Source: Apophysomyces variabilis (taxonomy: Eukaryota; Mucoromycota; Mucoromycetes; Mucorales; Mucoraceae). From it: a stretch of DNA of 64,000 nt. The notes under the pieces were generated by a model, which was not told the origin of the DNA, made no database searches, and saw nothing but the letters and a program-made list of their open reading frames with translations. Each line of letters begins with the position of its first letter. Position 1 is the first letter of the stretch. The stretch lies in contig MZZL01000033.1 of assembly GCA_002749535.1 (NCBI GenBank), forward strand, positions 1 to 64,000, given 5' to 3'. A program made the translations under genes and the position numbers. Below, piece by piece: positions 1 through 10,569 of this stretch.

Positions 1-561
1 AGCAAGAAGTATGATCAAAGCAGTAAGCAAAAGGAACCTAAGCGAGATGATTCGAAATGGGTTCCTCTTTCTCCGAACGATCGATCTGACGAGAAGAGCA
101 AACCGATGATTGTCGCCTATGGAAATGGAGGGTTTTCTGGTAGTATGAAAGGCAAAAAGGCTGCACCTACCAAGGCGGTTTTCAAGGAACTACAGCAACA
201 AGCGAGGAGACGAAATGTAGGCTATAGAGTTATTTCATGGGCTTATGGTTGACCATGGATGGGAAAGGCTCCGACATTTGTATTTCTCATAGACGAATAC
301 CTCACATCCCAAATCTGTCCAGCATGTCAGACTTGAGATCTGCAGAAAGCGAACGAAGAAAATGATGCACAAGGCCACAAAGGCTCGACTATACATGCTG
401 TACCGACATGTCAGAAAAAATCATGTACGGTGATGTTCTGGAATCGAGACAAAATGGCTGCAACAAATATTTTACACGTATTTCTGTATATGAGAGACCA
501 TAACAATGAACGCCCAGGCGCGTTCCGTAGGCCAAAGACAACGCACAGTATTCAGTTATAG
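1..561 (+). pseudogene. Fanzor (eukaryotic TnpB-like) nuclease, C-terminal remnant
   Basis: One frame is readable from base 1 to a TAG at 559-561 and is interrupted only by TGA at 250-252 and TGA at 334-336. The translation carries the C-terminal signature of TnpB/Fanzor nucleases: LIDEYLTSQICPAC (glutamate codon 295-297 as the RuvC-II acidic residue, cysteines at 316 and 325), a second cysteine pair CQKKSC (409 and 424), then FWNRDKMAATNI with the RuvC-III aspartate at 448-450, and a basic tail ending near RPGAFRRPK. Family members are transposon-encoded, RNA-guided DNA nucleases. The N-terminal part lies outside the window. Both stops could come from CGA to TGA transitions, which is an inference. 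The copy is probably dead, although the visible catalytic and zinc residues are kept. No intron with a consistent phase removes either stop. Confidence 0.75.
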
Positions 562-1646
562 GATACTATTCCTTAACCTAGTTAGCAAGAGTTTACAGCG
601 TTGACTTTTTGTCAAGTCACAAGAAGAAGGCTTTCTTACTAGTACAATAATGGTTATGGCGAGCTGGATAGTAACAGTCAATCAAGTATGAACAGACTAC
701 GGACTACGACTTAGATCTCAATATTGTCTGCGAGTATCATCGTGACGGTAGAGGATTATATAGATATCCATTCACTTAGTTAGGAAGTAAAATGATTGCA
801 GTCATTATTCGGTTATTTTCTTACGACAGGTTTTGTGATCTTCTCTGTTTGCTAGTTATCCCACTAGTTGTTCTACTGTTGTTCATTAAAACTGTCTATT
901 AACGCCAACGTTTCTTTCCCCTTAAATCCTGCAAACTTATATATACGCTCTTAACAGATGATTTATATAGCATTAATTGAATAGATGAAGATCTTTACCT
1001 ACAATCACCAATGGGTTATATTTGCAGCTGTGCAAGCCGCCTTTATTTTAGTCCACCGCTCTTACTAATATTGCGTATGATGGCTAAATAACACTTATTG
1101 AACTGTAAATTTCCTGTAAAATCCTTGGTATCATTGTCCGTGAATTCACAAGAATAACTGTGTTTTGTGTGTTGTGTCATAAATCGAACTGTGATTTCGA
1201 TTGTTATTAGTTCCCTGTGGTCTTTGACCATCTGTCCATTCAATCTCTGTACGAAAGCCTGCTATGATTGGTACGGTAGGGTATATACCCGTATTTAACC
1301 CTCATCAAGTTAAGGATTAATGTTGGAATTACTCTTGGCGCGTCTCTGGAATATATTATGGCGTAACTCCATTCTTTTTTATTCTGCTGATTTACGATAA
1401 ATGACTATCTTTGTTTACAACGATGGATGTGGGAATATACAAGATGAACTGGAAAAGATATTGTTCTTATGGATATGGGTGTTGACGATGTGATGTACCA
1501 AAAGTATCCGTCACCAATTACAGTGAAGACTTGAATGTAAAGCTTCCCCCCTAAGCCATTGAAAACCACAAAACTAAAGAAAGAAGAAGACAACGAATCC
1601 GTCAAAAATGACGTTCCGAAAAAAGAAGTCTGCTCGTGTATAGAAC
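562..1646. other. Spacer downstream of the Fanzor remnant
   Basis: AT-rich sequence with no supportable coding region; the open frames present are short and unlike any family. In active Fanzor elements the guide RNA is encoded at or just past the 3' end of the nuclease gene, so the first few hundred bases are where such an RNA would lie. No conserved fold could be recognised by eye. Confidence 0.4.
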
Positions 1647-1981
1647 AAGCACTACAAAGATATAGAAAAAGAACAGCTTTTCTATTTGGTACGCGAGAAA
1701 CGGATGTCGGTCCCAGCTGCAGCATTGAAAACTTCAAATCAAACCATGTACAGCGCAGCATTGGGTACAAAAAAGATGAGGAAGATCCAGAAGATGAAAT
1801 ACAAGGTAAGATTGGAAGTGGCAGACCTAGAGGTAAACTGGCGATATTAGGAGAAGAGCATAAGTAATTCCTGGTAGACTATGCTAGCAATTGTGTGTAA
1901 ATTGACGAAGCTGCATTCCATACTAACATGAAGCGCTCCTTTGCGTGGTTAACAAAAGGAACTAGAGCAAAATCCAATTGA
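1647..1981 (+). pseudogene. Tc1/mariner-type transposase remnant (N-terminal and first catalytic region)
   Basis: Starting at 1647 the frame reads HYKDIEKEQLFYLVRERRMS, then PAAALKTSNQTMY, which resembles the N-terminal helix-turn-helix of Tc1/mariner transposases common in Mucorales. After a frameshift near 1770 the reading continues in another frame through DPEDEIQGKIGSGRPRGKL (the GRPR linker). It then passes a stop at 1865-1867 and reaches IDEAAFHTNMKRSFAWLTKG from 1901, which matches the first catalytic-Asp block of DDE transposases (Asp codon 1904-1906). The rest of the catalytic core is absent, replaced at 2028 by a foldback element. Frameshift, stop and truncation make this a dead copy. 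It is distinct in sequence from the remnant at 39195. Confidence 0.7.
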
Positions 1982-2027
1982 GCAATTTTGGTCCGTGTGC
2001 ACAATCAAGTTGAGAAGGAAGCGACTG

Positions 2028-2231
2028 CACTATGGGAAGTGGTTCCTGATGTGCTATATCTTACTTTATGAAAAATAGTACACCAGGAACAAAGTTTCCG
2101 AATCCGCTGCAAAATGGAACATTGGTTCCCAATGGATTAATTTTTACTTAGTAAAATATAGTACATCAGGAACGAGAAATAGCTCCATAGGAACTGATGG
2201 AGACTAGAAGGAACGCACATTTCCCATAGTG
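2028..2231. mobile_element. MITE-like foldback element
   Basis: The 204-bp segment begins with CACTATGGGAA (2028-2038) and ends with its exact reverse complement TTCCCATAGTG (2221-2231). Just inside, GTTCCTGATG followed by a T-rich arm (about 2042-2075) is repeated in inverted orientation as an A/T-rich arm ending in CATCAGGAAC (about 2140-2172), so the unit can fold back. It has no coding capacity. It abuts the broken Tc1/mariner transposase, so it is either a nested insertion or a non-autonomous derivative. No clear target-site duplication was seen. Confidence 0.6.
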
Positions 2232-2361
2232 ATATACTGGAAAATATCGGGTGAAAATAAGTAGTAGAGGATACGGATTAACGTATAACGTATTTTAAAG
2301 AAAGAGATAAGCTTATTCTCTTACCGGGAAGTCCAGAGCGCCTTGATAGCCAAATAGGTCG

Positions 2362-2748
2362 TCATCTCGAGAGAGTCGCATAGATAAATGATTTCTGGGT
2401 GAGGCTCGAATGGAGCCTTGGGGATGAATACTCGGGCAGGCTCGTTAGCAAAATTGTGGTCATAACCCTGGGTCTATTGTCTGCGTTTAGCTCGTGGATG
2501 ATTGGGCCTTTGATAGCAGGAGTAAAGCTGACCCATTGCTTGGCGTATCTTTTACGGAGACACTCCCTCACTGCAATGTATGGCCCGCGTGACTCTCCGG
2601 TTTATCTTCGTGCCTTCCTAAAAGCTAGCTTTTTCTTGGCTTGTCTTACAGCGTGGGTGGCACTCTTGGCTGGCAGTCGTTCGCTATCGAAGACCAGACA
2701 GATCTTTGGGACTTCGCTTCTGTCGGCAAACGCGTCAAGTTCGTTCAT
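2362..2748 (-). pseudogene. Degenerate ORF with PIN/FEN-like VFDSERLPAK motif
   Basis: On the minus strand an ATG at 2748 opens 48 codons (MNELDAFADRSEVPKICLVF, then DSERLPAK and a basic KKKLAFRKARR) ending at a stop at 2602. A second open stretch in another frame continues to 2362 (RECLRKRYAKQWVSF and on). The hydrophobic strand followed by FDSxRLPAK resembles the start of XPG/FEN1-type nuclease domains, where an Asp and a PaK motif follow a beta strand. This is a resemblance only. The frame change and the surrounding transposon debris suggest a broken mobile-element or orphan gene. No function is assigned. Confidence 0.35.
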
Positions 2749-2931
2749 TGTACGCTCCACGAATCACCTGGCGACCTGAGCATACTGGTCTTGCTGCTGT
2801 TCTCGTCGTCTCAGATCTCCAGCGGTGTTCAGGGTATCCACTGCAAAGTCTTGAGGGAGCCAGAAAAAGTTGCAGGAATAATCGAGTAGAGGATCCGGAT
2901 CTTTTGTTGTCGCAGATGGTCGGATAAGTTC

Positions 2932-3665
2932 GTCGTGGTCGTCACTCCTTCTTGGCGCAAATATGCATGGAGTCCTTTTAAATCGATGGTGCTACAAGGA
3001 ATTGAACTGTAATATTTATAAATATAAAAATTAGTTGTGGGATACTCACAACTGTGCTTTGTTCTGAATGAGTTCTTTCTACGCTCTTTCTAGCCCGTCT
3101 ATTAGTATCCGTACGAAACATACAAGTGTTTAATTATGATACTTACTGTTGTAAAAGAAAAAGAAAAACGGCATAATTTGTAACTGTCTACAATATTCAC
3201 AGAACAACTATTAATAATGAATTAACACATGCGATCAGGATGTACTTAACGATAGAAAAATGAGAGTAAAATAGTTAAGTAACTTCTCAATAAAATGAAG
3301 GATTACACAAAAGTAAAAATAAAGCGGAAAAAAAGTGTGGATGTTTGTTTTGAGGGGCGAATCCTGGTAAATACTCATTGACGACAGATTTCATAAAAGG
3401 AGGTGTTAAACCGCTTCAACCTTATTATGCGAACGTGTCAATTCTCATAATGAAATCCCGCATTAGTAAGATTGATTGATTTCATTACGAAAGATATAAA
3501 AAAGCCAAGCAATAAGATGAAAAGTGTAGCAGTGCATTCTACAGATAGGTCTTTATGACCTTGTATGCAGATTGGCCTGCTTAGGCGACGGTTCACATAG
3601 CGATCTTTTATACTTCATTTATTGTACATTCACTCTCTTCGCACAGACGTTGTATATAAATACGG
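2932..3665. other. AT-rich spacer
   Basis: No supportable gene. A TATA-like TATATAAAT lies just before 3666, only a few bases upstream of the ATG of the following ORF. Confidence 0.4.
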
Positions 3666-4154
3666 ATGCTGAAATCCCAGGATCCTCACGTTTCTGATAC
3701 CTTCAAAACGGTCTATACAATTCCTGACGCACAGCCCTACATAGCGCTTCTTCAACCTCACCCTCTATACTTACATATTCGGTCTCCGTTAAGTAAATGG
3801 CGGCGTTGGCCACAAGTCGTGCTATCACAGAAAGTCTGCAACCCTTATCATGCATTCACATCAAAATTTCAAAGGAAACACGATAAACCTCTTGTACAGC
3901 TACGGGAACCTCTCATAGGTGGGCGTGGTGAGAGTCGTGGCCGTAGCCGTGGTGGACGCGTAGTAAGTTATTATGCTTATGTAAATGTCAATCCAAAGAA
4001 ACCAATACTAAATATCACCTTTACATAACGTCGCCGTCGGCAACAACAACAACAACAGCAGCAGCAGCAGCAGCAGGAGGAGGAGGAGGAGGAGGAGGAA
4101 GTGGAGCAGCAGCCAATGTTTGTCTATGAGGCTACTTTGTATGAGCTATGCTAA
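3666..4154 (+). CDS. Hypothetical small RGG and polyQ/polyE protein
   Basis: An ATG at 3666 opens a 99-codon exon ending in an Arg/Gly-rich stretch (GGRGESRGRSRGGR). A consensus donor GTAAGT follows at 3963, with a branch-like TACTAAAT and an acceptor AG at 4057-4058. Splicing keeps the frame into CAG (Gln) and GAG (Glu) repeats and VEQQPMFVYEATLYELC, with TAA at 4152-4154, giving about 131 residues. RGG patches are typical of RNA-binding proteins. The rest matches no family I recognise. The splice model is in phase but unproven, and expression is unknown in this transposon-rich region. Confidence 0.3.
4041..4099 (+). repeat. CAA/CAG then GAG trinucleotide repeat
   Basis: A run of CAA then CAG triplets (about 4041-4076) changes into a run of GAG triplets (to 4099). 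It would encode poly-Gln then poly-Glu in the plus-strand model. Confidence 0.9.
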
Positions 4155-4390
4155 ATAGTTTGGCTGACTGAAGATTTTGTCGACTTCTTTTTTCTTCTTC
4201 TTGTTCGGTTCTCTTAGTCGTTTATACAATGCCTTTTGTCTGCTAAAGCCCTCTGCAACTTTTTCCTTTATATGGTTCGAAAGTTCTTCTGCATAATGTC
4301 CGTTGAAAGACCATCTTGGCATATCTTGGAAAAGAGTACCTAAAAGCTGCATCATCTTCGGGTGCATTCGAACAAAGTTTATAAAACTTG
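4146..4390 (-). other. Unassigned minus-strand open stretch
   Basis: A minus-strand reading from about 4390 to 4146 gives FINFVRMHPKMMQLLGTLF and then a Lys-rich tail (REPNKKKKKEV). It looks protein-like in composition and is closed upstream by a stop in the same frame. It may be a terminal exon or a mobile-element fragment. I do not recognise the family. Confidence 0.25.
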
Positions 4391-5942
4391 CGTCAGTTCC
4401 GTTTCATCGTACACTTAGTTTGCATGGAATGTTCCGTAAATACTACGTTTGTGGACATTGTTTATGGACTGGTCTATTGTTCCCATCAATAATACCACAA
4501 TGTTTATGTTCGTTCAGAAACTATCTCATGGTAACGAAAATGACATGTTAAGGAAATTAAACAAGTGGAAAAAACGCGTTTGATTACCATTTTTGGGGTT
4601 AAATAATAGTTAAAATGCCCAATCGCATCATATTTACTGCAATGAAGTGGAAGAATACACAAAGTAGTTTTTATTGATCTTTTCTCAACTAGGATATCCG
4701 GATGGCTCGCACTTGTTCTCGGATTCTGATATTAAGAGGTCGATTTCCTCGCGGAATGGACTGTTAAGAACATTAAAACATGTCGTTATTCTAGCTTACA
4801 GACTCTGCAGGTGTCTTTTAGAGGTTTGTATGATTTGTGACAAACGTCAGCGTAATTGACATTATTTTGTATACCGATCACTGCCCTTATGCTCCTGGTA
4901 TCGTGAAAAAGGCGATATGAAAACATTAACAGGAATGTGAAGAGGCAGAGTAAGCACTGTGTAAGTATTTTCTTAGTTGATGGTTAGCTCATACCTACAG
5001 TATATATTTCAAGTTCAATGCCTTTGTAAAGCCAGAGAGATTAAAAAAATAGGCGAGGATTCACATTGATAAGGACTAAGAACGATAGAGCAGCCTATGC
5101 AAGAGACTTTTGGTAATGGCAGAAAGATTGAAGATACAGAAGGCTCAAAGTTAACGGGGGCCTATTGCATATCATTTAACTGTACTTTCGCATTTCATGT
5201 GACACGCGATAGAAAAGGCGAAGCAAAAAACATCATAGTCTATTTGTCTCTCGCGGTATGTATACAGAAAACCAACGTTCATTAAGGCATTAAATAACAA
5301 TAAAGTAATGTAGATAAGAAAGACATACAAAGAAGAAATGGATATCAAACGGACACAATAATGTGGAACAACAGAAAACAAAAAACAACAGGAACCACTT
5401 TGTCTTTGGACGGTGTGTTTCCTGCGACAGTACAGTGGGCGCAAGCTCCCTATAAGTTTCTAATACTCCGTTTAATGATTCTTTTATCCATGGAAGAAAC
5501 GAAGAAACACAACTCCGGTGGGTAGGACCAAGCTACATCGATCCATTTCACAGCTATCCAGTGAACGCAATACGCTAGGTTGTATGGTTTGGAAGGGCAA
5601 TTGATGCGCTGAGTAGGATAACTCAATAGAAAGACTATAAGTTGTACAAAAATTTGCTCTTATGAACTTTACGCTCGTTCTATCTTGTGGAAATCCTCTT
5701 ATTATTTTTGTTTTTAACTGCTGCATGTTTAATCCATAAAAAGAGAGACAATGGGCTTATAACAATGATAATAGTTTGGATCAGCGCAATGGTCATCTGT
5801 TGCTATCATACTTGATGTCTTGCTTATGTGGAAGGAACGGGTTTAGTCAAGGGCAATCTTTCATACGTCCAGATCTGTGAAGGAGACTCCAGTTCTGTGG
5901 AAATAACAGTCCTCGCTTTCCACTTTGCTACCCTGTCTCCCA
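4391..5942. other. Spacer upstream of the BTB gene
   Basis: Only short overlapping open frames with no family resemblance. No RNA gene or repeat array is visible. Confidence 0.4.
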
Positions 5943-7546
5943 ATGGACTATCAGAAGGAGGACCAAAACGAGGTCGATCGAACCATTCCTAACGCACAAG
6001 TAATGGGTGACCCTTCGATCGATCCTTCGAACTTTTTGAATTTCGACTATGGAATGGAATGGCAGCAGTATAATCCTCACATACCTCCGGCACTGCCTGA
6101 TACCATCCCAACTGACTTTTTCCAATTTGTTACTGAGCATTCCTCAACCACATCGAGCGAACCTGAAGGAGTAACAACTACCACATCAGAGAGAGCATTG
6201 ACAGCACCGCAACCAGCTATATCACCGGAACCAGCAGCCCCAAGACCATTCGCCCCGGAATCGTCCGTCGCCGCCTCGGTGCGTGCAGGACAAAAACGAC
6301 CGTTTCGCATGGTGGAAACGCAGCTCAATCAGACGGTGTTTACCTTGGTTGTCGGTGGGCAACCGTTTCGCTTGAGCTGGGAATCGTTGAAGAGCGATGG
6401 GCCCTCTAACTTTTTTACAGAACACTTTAAAAAGCAAAAGACGCGAGTCATGCATATTGATCGAAGCCCAGACACGTTTGCATTGATAGTGCGTCATCTA
6501 CGAGGATATTATATCCGACCGAAGGATGATTTACAGAATCAAGATTTACTGCAGGATGCCAGATACTATGGGTTAAAGCGATTGCAGAAAATGCTGGAAG
6601 AATATCTCTATCTTAATATTGGTGGAAGAGTCTTTCGCGTTTCTTGGGATCTTTTCAAAAAAGGTAACTTTCACTATGAGTGTGAAGCTAGGCGAATAAA
6701 CATTTCCCGCGTTCAGATGGCACTACGAACTTCTTCAATGGACCATTGATGCACACACTCTTCTCACCTCATGATAGCGGCAACCAGACTCCGCCTGTCT
6801 ATATTGAAAAAGATCCAGATATCTTTGCAGACATCATCACGTTTTTGCGAGGATACACAATCCATATCAAGGACGAAGTGCATCGTAAAAATCTTTTGAA
6901 AGATGCCCAGTTCTACGCATTTCGACAATTAACCGAACGGTTACTTACTGCACAAAGAACGATCGATGGCTTCACGGAAGAAGGGAGCGCTGAAATATTA
7001 CTACAGCTACAGGATGTCCGGAAGATTGGTTTACAACCGCCTAAAATGGCCAGCGATAAGCCTGGACCAGAACTATCATCTTGTGAATGGAACATGTCAC
7101 GAGTGCGATACAAGCGGGAAGATACTCTGCACGCACTATTGATCCAAATCTCGCATTTCTACTTGCATGTCCATGACCAGCCAAGCGGTGTCATTATTAC
7201 TATGAACAATGGAGAAGAAGAGATGAAAAAGTTAAATAGCATAGCTGAGACTCTGAAAGCTCAGGGGGTGGACGAACAAGTTTATCTGGACCAAGAGTGT
7301 GCTATGACTGTGGATGACCGTGAGGAACGACAGATCAAAGACCTGATGGAAGATGAGGATATCAAACCTCGTTGGGAAAAATGCCAGAAATGCTCTAGTG
7401 AATGTCGTGTGCTCAAATTGGCGGTTCGACGGGCGATTTCTGCTGTCCATGTAGTTCAGCGGAACCTTACATTGACCATTGCACGATTCGAAGCAGTGAG
7501 CTCAAGATTACGCCTGAATATGAAGCGGGAGTTTTTGCCGGAGTAA
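5943..7546 (+). CDS. Protein with two BTB/T1-type (KCTD-like) domains
   Basis: Exons are 5943-6663 and 6717-7546, with a 53-nt intron (GTAACT to TTCAG), giving 516 residues. The ATG at 5943 is chosen because the open frame upstream has no earlier ATG. After an acidic, Ser/Thr/Pro-rich N-terminus come two tandem T1/BTB repeats of the same pattern: FTLVVGGQPFRLSWESLKSD, then FALIVRHLRGY; and LYLNIGGRVFRVSWDLFKKD, then FADIITFLRGY. The intron falls at the equivalent point of repeat 2 and splicing restores its DGTTNFF motif, which supports the model. The C-terminal part, with CQKCSSEC, is unassigned. BTB/T1 domains mediate oligomerisation and in some proteins link substrates to Cullin-3. That role here is inference. 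Confidence 0.8.
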
Positions 7547-8053
7547 AAATGGCAATATTCAGAGATCATACACGTAAATGAAAAAGGAAAAGGCACCTAG
7601 CATACAATTGTTACAGGAAGAATACATATATATACATATATAAAACAGTGCATATTGAATGGTCATTGTGCGCATGACGTTACTTCCCCTTTTGTTTTCT
7701 TGGAGGTTGGGAGAAGGAAAAGAAGTTCAGCATCAAGTAATTAAGAGGTTTAAGTACAAGCTGAAAGAAGCATCTAAAGAAGAAATTGTAATATTGCATG
7801 GAAAGGAATATTGGTGTTTTTACGGTTTGATTTGCATTTTGACGTCTTAGCTGCAGGTACCTATAGCTTTCCGTTCTTCTTTAAAGAAACATCTCTTCAT
7901 TAGATTACGCATTGCCCTAAAAATCGGAACTGTAATAACGGTTATTTGCTTTGTTAATGGAAAGGTCTTGGGTAAATTTCCGAAAATCATGTCCGAGACA
8001 CCAAAAGGTAATTATAAGAGTGAGACTCACTGAGAAAAGTAACTAAAACTTAT

Positions 8054-8494
8054 ATGGCAATATTATGCTTCCTGGAACCAATAAACTGCGTTCTTCCACG
8101 GTTTCTGAAGAGGGACCTTCCAGAAAGACTTCATACCATGAGCAGAGTAACCATTAGTAAGAATTGCATGAAAAGTCCAACTTTGTTCGCTGCCTTACGT
8201 GCCTGTTTTACACCCTCTAATAGAAGCAAAGTTAGGAAGGGGGTCAAGGTAGAAAGGGTAGTAATCAGGCGATCCAGAGCTGGCCGATCTTATCTCTGTT
8301 ACACATTATTTCGATTGGACAGATTGTCATTTGACGTCACATGGTCATACGAAAGAAGTACTGATCCATTGCTGGTTCATTGGCAGGATATCGGACGCTT
8401 AAACAATCTCGGGCCGAAGGGAAAAAAACTTGCAAAAGTGGGGATCCATGCAACTAACATTAGACGTGGGATATCAAGACAATGGCGAAAGTAA
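8054..8494 (+). CDS. Orphan ORF, 146 codons, function unknown
   Basis: An uninterrupted frame from a real ATG at 8054 to TAA, the longest unexplained open frame in this spacer. The C-terminal half is very basic (KVRKGVKVERVVIRRSRAG, ending RRGISRQWRK). There are no signal peptide, membrane segment or motifs I recognise. It could be a lineage-specific gene, an old mobile-element fragment or chance. Confidence 0.2.
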   Translation: MAILCFLEPINCVLPRFLKRDLPERLHTMSRVTISKNCMKSPTLFAALRACFTPSNRSKVRKGVKVERVVIRRSRAGRSYLCYTLFRLDRLSFDVTWSYERSTDPLLVHWQDIGRLNNLGPKGKKLAKVGIHATNIRRGISRQWRK

Positions 8495-9235
8495 CCATAG
8501 TGTCAGTGAGCGATTGGTATAGTTGGATGTTATCATAGAAAGATAAGCCAAGTGCGGTTATTCGGTAAGTGAAACCGCTCCTCTTGCAAATGGAGGAATG
8601 GGCGATTTTCTGATACAATGGTTACAAATGTGTGTAACATTACCTCTTTTAATCTGCATGCAGGAAAAAAAAAACCGTTCGGTTATTGGGCGTGCGACTC
8701 CTAATATAAAGAACAAACAGAAAGAGATAAAAAAAATTTTGCGTGAGAATACCCAATAAATGAACTTGCATTCTAAACTTCATGCGAACCTTACACAAAA
8801 CCGACGGTTTCGCATGCAATCATTCCACGCCAAAATTTTTGTTGATATGGGGATACACTCAATTCAAATCATTGAGCAGTTCTCTGTCATCTAAATGAAG
8901 TATATCTATTGATGCTAAGGATTGGTATAGTTCACCTGGAAAAATGTAACCCAATGTCTTCTTCTCCATGTGATTAGTCTTAGTCTCTTTTTCCTTCCCT
9001 TATTCTTTTTACGGAGACTATAACTGGTTTGTTGTATCCGGTTTATTGGTGTGCTTTTCGGTTGCTAGGTTGACAACTGTGACGATGACAACTGACAAAC
9101 ATTAGTAATTGGGTGGGAAAAGTTTTCTCATGTATTTTTCAAAGTACATGGAACTTGTTCATTCTATATCTTTATCTATCATGCGTGTGCTCGTGTGCTC
9201 GGTGTATACATGTGTATATTTGTACCTAAATATAT

Positions 9236-9236
9236 G

Positions 9237-9268
<32 letters not shown>
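9236..9268. repeat. TA then TG dinucleotide microsatellite
   Basis: TA units run into about 11 TG units (9247-9268). A simple-sequence repeat in intergenic DNA. Confidence 0.9.
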
Positions 9269-9964
9269 AAAGCTGGGAACCATTGCCGAATGTGAATCTT
9301 GGTCATCTGGTTGCGCTAATCTGAACATTTTTCTTTAAGGTAAACCAAAGTTTCTCGATCACGCTAAAACCATACAACATGAGAAGCACGCCATATGCTT
9401 CCTTCTTTTTTGCTTCGCATAACTATCCCTTTTTTTCAAACCGCCCCCACAAAACTTTAATTGAAACATATGGTTCATACGTCCAATGAAACAGCAGCAT
9501 GTCAACTTTTTGAACTTTACAAACGGATGTTTTGTGCACCATGACATCAAGGTACTTGAGCAATTGCAGAGTGGATCCTTTCTTGTTTTCTGAATATTAT
9601 GTACAAATTTCCAATTTTTTTATTTGTTTTTTGAGTTTCCCAGATTTATACAAGCACGTATGGGGAAATTGATGGGTGGGGATTGCAACGAGCTGCAGAT
9701 ATATATTCCGTCACAAAAGAATTTGTGTAGAGAGAAGGGAAAAAAAATAGCATGGTAGGTGGGTTAGCGGAGAAAAAGCTGATTGGAGTGAAACAAATAA
9801 AGAAAGAAAAAGTCGGTATGACGGGAAAAGAAAAAAAAAAAAAGAAAAGATAACGATAAGATCGGGAAAAATACTGTGAAACAAGACGGTGATGGGATAG
9901 AGAGGGAGAGGGGTCATGGTGGAGAAGTATGGTTTTGTGAAAGCAGGATAACAGACAAGTTGTT

Positions 9965-10348
9965 TTACTTCAATGAGCTACCATAGGACATCGATCTTCT
10001 TCTGGCACCTTCGAATGCTGTCTGTAATGATAGAGCCGTCGGCATGAAGAAGTTGCTCGGAACAGAACCAGTGTGGTCACTCGTCATCTCGCTTGACGGA
10101 TCATTGATAGGTGAACTAGCCTGGGATGAACTACCAGATAAAAAGCCTGTTGGGATGAAGGATAGGGAAGTTGTGTTTAATGGAATGGGTTGCGGGTGAT
10201 GTGTTGATTGATGTGTGTTGTTATGGTAGGATGACAGAGCGCTTGTATCAGACATACGTCGATGATGGAATGGAGCGCATGCAGACGTGTGTGAGGCAAA
10301 TGAATCTGTCTTTTCAAAGGTTCTACCACATTTGCAACGGAATGGCAT
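9965..10348 (-). CDS. Small zinc-finger protein
   Basis: 127 residues in a single exon, from ATG at 10346-10348 to a stop at 9965-9967. The N-terminus CKCGRTFEKTDSFASHTSAC has C2H2-like finger spacing with a final Cys in place of the second His. The rest is Ser/Thr/Pro/His-rich and disordered-looking, ending in RRRSMSYGSSLK. The role is unknown: possibly regulatory, but a single variant finger is weak evidence for DNA binding. It is divergent from the TFIIIA gene, with 221 bp between start codons. Confidence 0.6.
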   Translation of the reverse strand: MPFRCKCGRTFEKTDSFASHTSACAPFHHRRMSDTSALSSYHNNTHQSTHHPQPIPLNTTSLSFIPTGFLSGSSSQASSPINDPSSEMTSDHTGSVPSNFFMPTALSLQTAFEGARRRSMSYGSSLK

Positions 10349-10569
10349 TTTTCTTTTTTGTGTAAAGTAGTTAAGAAAGAGGGAGGAATTTTTACCAACT
10401 TGGATCCGCCTCCGTTATATAGTGGTCGTGGGAGTGATATTGATCATAAGATCATTGCCATTTTTGGCTCTCATGTACTTAGCCACAAGTAACGCAGTGG
10501 CTCGGCGAGTCCGCTCTCGTCGTCTTTCTATCTGTGACTGTTTCCTATACCCATTCCCTTTAACCATTC

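Larger units (their letters stand above)
7547..9964. other. Long spacer with one orphan ORF
   Basis: AT-rich DNA with no recognisable gene apart from the orphan ORF at 8054. It includes a TA/TG microsatellite near 9236-9268 and a purine-rich tract at 9720-9920 (mostly A/G on the plus strand). Confidence 0.4.

Noticed and set aside
1405..1770. 121-codon minus-strand ORF
   Set aside because: It overlaps the plus-strand Tc1/mariner remnant, which has recognisable transposase blocks in the other strand.
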